DNA of 64,000 nucleotides from Sanderia malayensis (Eukaryota; Cnidaria; Scyphozoa; Semaeostomeae; Pelagiidae): NCBI GenBank assembly GCA_013076295.1, contig RQOL01000660.1, positions 1,674,001 to 1,738,000 of the forward strand, read 5' to 3'. Shown piece by piece: positions 58,957 to 64,000 of this stretch (position 1 is its first letter; each line of letters starts with the position of its first letter). The notes under the pieces were generated by a model. It saw only the letters and a program-made list of their open reading frames with translations, ran no database searches and was not told where the DNA came from. The position numbers and the translations under genes were made by a program.

Positions 58957-59027
58957 TTTAGTTTGTTGATATGCGAAAACGAAGTGAAGCATACAACCTC
59001 CTCTCCATGTGAAATTGAGAGACAATA

Positions 59028-59212
59028 CAGTCAAATCTGCATAGTTCGAGCTCGTGTAATTCGAACTCTATCTAATTCGAACGAAATTCTCTGTCCCTTC
59101 AAGGATCACTAATGAACCAATCCTTATAGAACAAACATCTATAATTCGAACTTTTTGTAATTCGAACATTTTCACGCTTCCCCAGGGTGTTCGAATTAGA
59201 CAGAGTTGACTG
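59028..59212 (-). mobile_element. MITE of the TTCGAAC family, best-preserved copy
   Basis: 185 bp, from CAGTCAAATCTGCATAGTTC to TTAGACAGAGTTGACTG, TA on both sides. TTCGAAC words recur throughout. It lies 72 bp upstream of the EF-hand start codon, hence in its promoter or leader. Confidence 0.88.
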
Positions 59213-59355
59213 TATTGTGAAGGACACAGGGCATTGTTCAAGAAGAGTTCACGATGCTGCGTTGGAGTTGCACAACATAAATTGAAAAATACACAGCAAA
59301 GAAGCGTACATGGCCGTATTCGCTCGACAGTCTCAGAGGTGGATAACGCAGGAAT

Positions 59356-61647
59356 TTACTTATCTGTACATAAAGCATAATTCATTTTATGGATTCGATT
59401 TTCGAGATGAGCCACGTCATCAGTTAGATTCTTCGCTCGTCTGTTACCATCCTGTAGTTGTCTTTTCATGCGAATCATCTGGGCATTATTTCTTTTCTGA
59501 AAGGAAACAAAGCCAAATTAATTATCTTTATCTTCATTGGAAAGTCAACTATTTCTAGTTCATGTCTCGTGAAATTGCTTACATGAAGCATTCTGGTGTC
59601 TATGGTTATCTTCTTTTGCCTATCCTCTTCATCTCGACTCTGAAAACGCAATTAATAAAGAAACTTACAAGATGTTTTCTGAAATAAGCCATTTTCTCAT
59701 CGAGAGTAAATTATAATACAGTAAAAGCCTGCATGCAAGAACCTACGTTTATAAGAACATTCGTTGTTTCTTCTCGAAACAATAGAAGAAACAATAGCTT
59801 ATTATGTTTGAGCAATAGATGCCGCATGTAAATTATCTGCAGGTTCTCGTATGCGGGATTTTACTGTATAACTGTGATATCAATATAAGTGTATATAAAA
59901 TAAACCCACATAAAAATATATAAAAATATAGATCTCATAGATTTTTAAAATAAATAAAAAACAGTAATGTTCTTAATTCACCTGCTTTTCAATAGATTGT
60001 ATCTCCATTTTCAATTCATTTTCCTGCTGTTTAAGTAGCTTAATGTTACTTTCTATTTTCTGAGCTTTTTCACCGCTAACAATTCCTTGTCTTTCTTCGA
60101 AAGAACCAAATTCATTTACTGGAATAGAAATAAAACAACTTTGAATCAAACGAGGGTAGATAGAAGATGTTCATATAGAATGTATTAAGGGGTAGAAATA
60201 AAAGAAGTTAAAGTATCAGATGAAGTATTAATAAATTAGTTGAATTTGTTCAAATTCACGAAGACATCAGAAGACAGAAAAATGTTCGATACGCGAAGGA
60301 ATTCAATTTGAAGAGCAATAAATTTCAATACATATTAATGTACAGTACATTTGAATCGAGTAGACTTTTAACTATACTACACATAATGGTTCGCAACCTT
60401 CCAAAGATTTACGAATCAGCTTTAAAAAGTGTAAAAGAGCACGAAATCTTAAAGATAAAAAAATATACCAACGTTTTCCATTAAGGCGTGCTTTCTCATC
60501 TTCCAGCACCTTTATTTCTTTGAACTTTTTACTGTTTTCTTGTGGTTGCTTTACTTTTTCATCGAAATTGAACATTTTAGCGCGAGCTGCTTCATATCGC
60601 CTATAGTTGTTGAATAATTGTCAATGCCTGTAATAATTTGATTAATCATCTATATATATGCTATGGGGATTTTATGTTTTAACCTACAGTGGAATCCCGC
60701 TATAACGAACTCTGTAGGGACCGAGAAAATAGTTCGCAATAGCGGGAGTTCGTTATACAGAAGGGACATTTTCTTATGAAGAACTACTTCCCAGAATCCA
60801 AGGGACCAGAGTTTTAGTTCGTAATAGCGGGAAGTTCGTTATAAACGGGGTTCGTTATAGCGGGATTCCACTGTATTAATAAACTTACTCTCGGTCAATT
60901 TTAAGTTTGCTTTCCAAGCTGACCAATTTAATCCTCAGCGATTCCATTTCGTCAAAATGATTTTCAATAGCTATATAATTAACAAAAAACATTAGTAAAT
61001 AATAAGTATCTAAATTAAGGAATTTAATTTAAACAGATCAATATCAAGATGCAGATGGACAACTTTTAATATTATCTTCTCAATATATAGATACGTTACT
61101 TTCAAGCATATCTTTAACACTTTTCTCGTTTGCTTCTATTTGATCTTCAGTGAAGAATATTTTTCGTTGCACATTTTTTATTTCATTTGCTAGGCTGTTC
61201 ACTTGCTTGTTAACTGTGAAATAGAAACAAAAAATTTAGATATTAGCAACAAAAAAATTAGCTGCAATAGTGTTGTTTAAAAATGTTCTTATTTTATCTG
61301 GCTCAACAATAAAGCTTAGTACCTTTCTCAAACTCGTTCTGTATATTTGATCATCGTGTAAAGAAAGAAAATTTGAATAAAACATAAATAAATGCATTGC
61401 TTTTGTTGTCCCTGAACGAGCGTATACTACGCCATGTTATATGTGAATATTATGTATGCCATACCTTGAGCTGCATAAGATATTGCTTTCTCCCCTCCAA
61501 TTCAGCGAGTTGATGCTTTTGTCCCTGGGCCACTTCGTCGGCAAGAGCAGGAAGGCTATCCAAATCAGCGGTCTCTAATCGTTCGGACAGGTTGACAAGA
61601 GTTGAAGTAGTATCTCTGGATGGAAGAGGAGGTCCTGAAAACTCCAT
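59356..61647 (-). CDS. CCDC122: Coiled-coil protein resembling CCDC122
   Basis: Eight exons, 61647-61465, 61338-61323, 61213-61100, 60970-60889, 60600-60473, 60118-59982, 59639-59583 and 59496-59356, join in frame to 285 residues. After a short Pro/Ser/Thr-rich N-terminus the product is almost entirely heptad-like and charged. The N-terminal LADEVAQGQKHQLAELEGRK and LKNEFEKVNKQV, overall length, and a C-terminal helix with NRRAKNLTDDVAHLE resemble human CCDC122 as I remember it ([32 protein letters not shown]). Coiled coils align easily, so orthology is tentative. Exon 2 is only 16 nt. Two introns carry MITEs. It is head to head with the secreted peptide gene. Confidence 0.72.
59719..59866. 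mobile_element. MITE in intron 6 of the CCDC122-like gene
   Basis: CAGTAAAAGCCTGCATGCAA and AGGTTCTCGTATGCGGGATT followed by TTACTG are terminal inverted repeats with TA flanks; 148 bp, no coding capacity. Confidence 0.8.
60687..60873. mobile_element. MITE in intron 4 of the CCDC122-like gene
   Basis: CAGTGGAATCCCGCTATAAC and its complement at the right end, TA on both sides, with repeated AGTTCGTTATA words; 187 bp. Pogo/Tigger-like by termini and TA duplication. Confidence 0.88.
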
Positions 61648-61928
61648 TGTTGCTGATTTTATAAGTTCGGGTCACTTAGTTAATACAAAAAGCTAACGAA
61701 GGGAAATTTTAAAAATCTGCCGAAAATTTCTCCAAATGTCGTCATTTAAATTTTTGCCGCTACTAATTTTCCCGCCAAACTACTCTCGTGTCCAGTACCC
61801 CAGAGATCAAAAGGTGACAACAGGTGGCCCTATTGTCTAATACATCTCAGTTCTCAGAACAGTTTTTTATTCAACCATAATAAGTTATAAGAGGATATTT
61901 GCTACTGTATTCCAAATACATTTGCACT
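61648..61928. promoter_or_regulatory. Shared upstream region of CCDC122-like and secreted peptide genes
   Basis: 281 bp between divergent start codons. No clear TATA box; TTTTCCCGCCAAA near 61764 resembles an E2F-type site, which would be an unproven match. Confidence 0.4.
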
Positions 61929-62324
61929 ATGTGGCTGGCTTTCTTTATATTGCTTTGCTGTGCTGCAACTACTCCATGTATAACGGGTAAACTTTGATCT
62001 TAGTAAGATAGCTTCAACCGTACAAGCAAGATGTTCATGTGTAATGAATATTTACTCATTTCCATAGCTCCAGTCGCCGAAATTGGTGTTTACATGCACG
62101 GCTCACACGAAGACAACAAGGACAGCCTGGATAGCAACGGTATTAGACGAGTGCAACATTCTTATTGATACGAAATTCACGATAAATGCTGTTTTTTGGG
62201 AATGAAAGTTTGCATCAGGACATACATTTCTTCTTTTAACATTCTTCTAGCATTGAAAGCAGCCCCAATACCACTTTACATGCATGCTAAGTTTGGCACC
62301 GGTGGAAAACATGCTGGATATTGA
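61929..62324 (+). CDS. Small secreted protein with duplicated YMH exon
   Basis: Three exons, 61929-61986, 62068-62139 and 62251-62324, with two phase-1 introns and clean GT-AG sites, give 67 residues; AATAAA follows at about 62495. Residues 1-16 or so are a hydrophobic signal peptide (MWLAFFILLCCAATTP). The rest is two related units, each on its own exon: APVAEIGVYMHGSHEDNK and, after ALKA, APIPLYMHAKFGTGGKHAGY. There is no cysteine in the mature part and no transmembrane segment. This looks like a peptide hormone, venom or mucus-type precursor, or an uncharacterised secreted family; I do not recognise it. The coding length is short, but signal peptide, splicing and polyadenylation signal together support a real gene. 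Confidence 0.7.
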
Positions 62325-63267
62325 TATGAAAGGAATATAGAAGAAAACCCAAATATTCACACAAAGCCATTGGCTGTAACACCTCTCTCCCATGACGTGT
62401 ATTAGTTGGATGCAGCATGTAATGTAAACATTGTCCCCCCGTGAACTGAAAAATAACAACTGGGACAAACGATTTCAAACGAAGGACATTGTGGAATAAA
62501 CATTGTAATGTTTATATGTATACGTATATATTAAACCATTTAAAGAAAATCTAATCCAAACTTACTTAAAATTGCGACCGACCAATTCCTGTATATTTCA
62601 ACAAAATAAGACATAAACATAGTAATTAAGTTAATGCAGTTGCCTAAGTCTGATAAATTGAGCAACAATGGGAAGGTTGGGAAGTAAAGAAAAAAGGAAC
62701 TATCCTTGCTACAACAAAATAAACAATTTAAATGCCAGATAAACCGTTTAAGATTCCAAATCAGAGAACCGCAAGCCGTATACAAAAACATTTAAAAGGA
62801 AATTTCCTATAATGAACACAACTGACGCTTTTAAATGCTTGTCTTGAATTAATTTATACTTAAACATAAAAATTTTTCAAAATGAAAGATCCACGCCACC
62901 ACCTCTGGCTACGTCCCTGTTCCGAATGGGGGCAATGCCCGATGTGCCCCCTGGCATGGTAGCCATAACTCTACTTATGGTAATAAGAAAGCAATACGAG
63001 TTTAAAATCAAAATGTTCAGACTTGAGTCTAAAGTAGGCACAAAAGAAATCAAATTCGATAGAAACAAAATAATCTTTGGAATGATTGATGAATTTGGTC
63101 ATGAAGTCAAATGCTAGCTGATTTATCGAGATTGAGCACCATGCAGATAGAAAAAGTAAGAAATTTGTACACACGCGTCTGCCGATGTCACGATTTGTTA
63201 TTAACCTATTGCCTGTTGTTTGTGTAAAGTTTGCAGGATTCGTTGATTCATTTTGTTACTTGTGGCT
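62325..63267. other. Spacer between convergent genes
   Basis: AT-rich; a GC-richer stretch at 62885-62960 (CCCTGTTCCGAATGGGGGCA) looks like a repeat fragment. No exon supported. Confidence 0.45.
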
Positions 63268-64000
63268 TCAGTTGATTTGCTTATACGATGCTCTCTTCCT
63301 TAAACGAAGCTTTTTCACGAAAATAGCAAGGACGATGAGCACAGCAAAAGCTAAGGGAATTCCAAACCCAAGGAAGAGTGTCAAGTACATTCTCTTTGAC
63401 ATGCTCGGCTGTGGAGCATCACCGTGGCCAAACAAACCAGTCCTAAAACACAGAAGAACAATACTGATGCTATTAATTTATACAAAACCACGTCTGGTTG
63501 CTGGAAAGAATTCTGCAGCATCTTAATCACAAGTCTACTTGTGAAATAATCGAAGCTAAAATATACTTGCATATATCAAGAGCTCGCTAAACCAAAGTTA
63601 AATTGCTCAATGAAGCAGTTCGAAGAACGATATGTGTACGTCGCTATAGCACAAAGTTTGTCATATATAATAATAACAATAATAATTGTTATTATTGTTA
63701 AAATAGGGCTTGTTATTATAATAATAAGCCTTAATTTTTCATCAGCTAACTGTTCTTTGTTATTCAAACTTGAACTGTTTTTGTTTTCAATTTCAAATCG
63801 GTTCAAGCTGGCTATATGAGCTAACACGCACAACAAACTAAATTGTAATATGTGAAGTAATTATGGGTGCTATTGGGAACTCTAAAAAATATATGGATAT
63901 TATTATATTGGGACAAACTGTAATGTCACAAAGGGGATGAAAGATACTAGGCATACACTTACCAGACTCTGTAGGGCTTAGTTCTATAGAAACCATCTTT
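63268..64000 (-). CDS. C-terminal exons of an unidentified single-pass membrane protein
   Basis: The last exon (63442-63268, stop TGA) and the end of the previous one (64000 to 63963, donor GTAAGT) join in phase 2. The sequence DGFYRTKPYRVW passes into TGLFGHGDAPQPSMSKR, then a transmembrane helix (LTLFLGFGIPLAFAVLIVLA) and a short basic cytoplasmic tail ending RKRASYKQIN. This is the form of a type I membrane protein; the tail Tyr could be part of a sorting signal. The body of the protein lies beyond the window, so the family is unknown. Confidence 0.72.

Noticed and set aside
59041..59160. GTTCGAAC-type words resembling the tRNA B box
   Set aside because: They repeat within the MITE as TTCGAAC without an A box, acceptor stem or anticodon arm.

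Overview
The window is animal nuclear DNA: AT-rich, with spliced genes using phase-consistent GT-AG introns of roughly 50 bp to several kb, metazoan-specific transcription factors (a LIM-homeodomain Islet gene and a FoxB-type forkhead gene) and a heavy load of small DNA transposons (MITEs). The ancestral-looking exon structures, the divergent but complete regulators and the repeat types suggest a non-model invertebrate, perhaps an early-branching one such as a cnidarian or sponge. The sequence alone does not let me name the phylum. No virus, plasmid or bacterial feature was seen.

Layout. 0.4-2.2 kb: the 3' part of an LRRC61 orthologue (+). 2.7-10.3 kb: a NUDT12-like NADH pyrophosphatase (-) in two exons; its 6.4-kb intron holds an intronless FoxB gene on the opposite strand and a nest of transposons with 9-bp target duplications. 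Its start codon lies 61 bp from the start codon of a divergent glutaredoxin-like gene (C5orf63 type, 10.4-12.6 kb). 12.6-28.3 kb: a gene-poor stretch with repeats and the remains of an LTR element. 28.7-39.8 kb: Islet (+), four coding exons, with a 61-bp minisatellite in intron 2. 41.3-43.9 kb: a decayed PIF/Harbinger transposon carrying both of its genes.

44.4-47.4 kb: PGPEP1 (-) and the RNA polymerase III subunit gene POLR3G/GL (+), head to head. 47.9-55.1 kb: a 27-exon ectonucleotide pyrophosphatase (-) with a membrane anchor, a complete phosphodiesterase site, no somatomedin B domains, and a C-terminal nuclease domain that still has the DRGH motif. 55.7-56.9 kb: a near-identical second copy of the 1,158-bp transposon in the NUDT12 intron. 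58.5-59.0 kb: an intronless four-EF-hand protein (-). 59.4-61.6 kb: a coiled-coil gene resembling CCDC122 (-), head to head with a three-exon gene for a 67-residue secreted peptide (61.9-62.3 kb, +). The right edge holds the 3' end of an unidentified membrane protein gene (-).

The genes do not form one pathway. Their arrangement is the typical animal pattern of housekeeping genes in tight divergent pairs and developmental regulators in wide, repeat-filled territory. The items most worth following up are the nuclease-competent-looking ENPP, the small secreted peptide gene with a duplicated exon, and the transposon family with 9-bp target duplications. All gene models were derived by reading splice sites and reading phase by eye; none is checked against transcripts.
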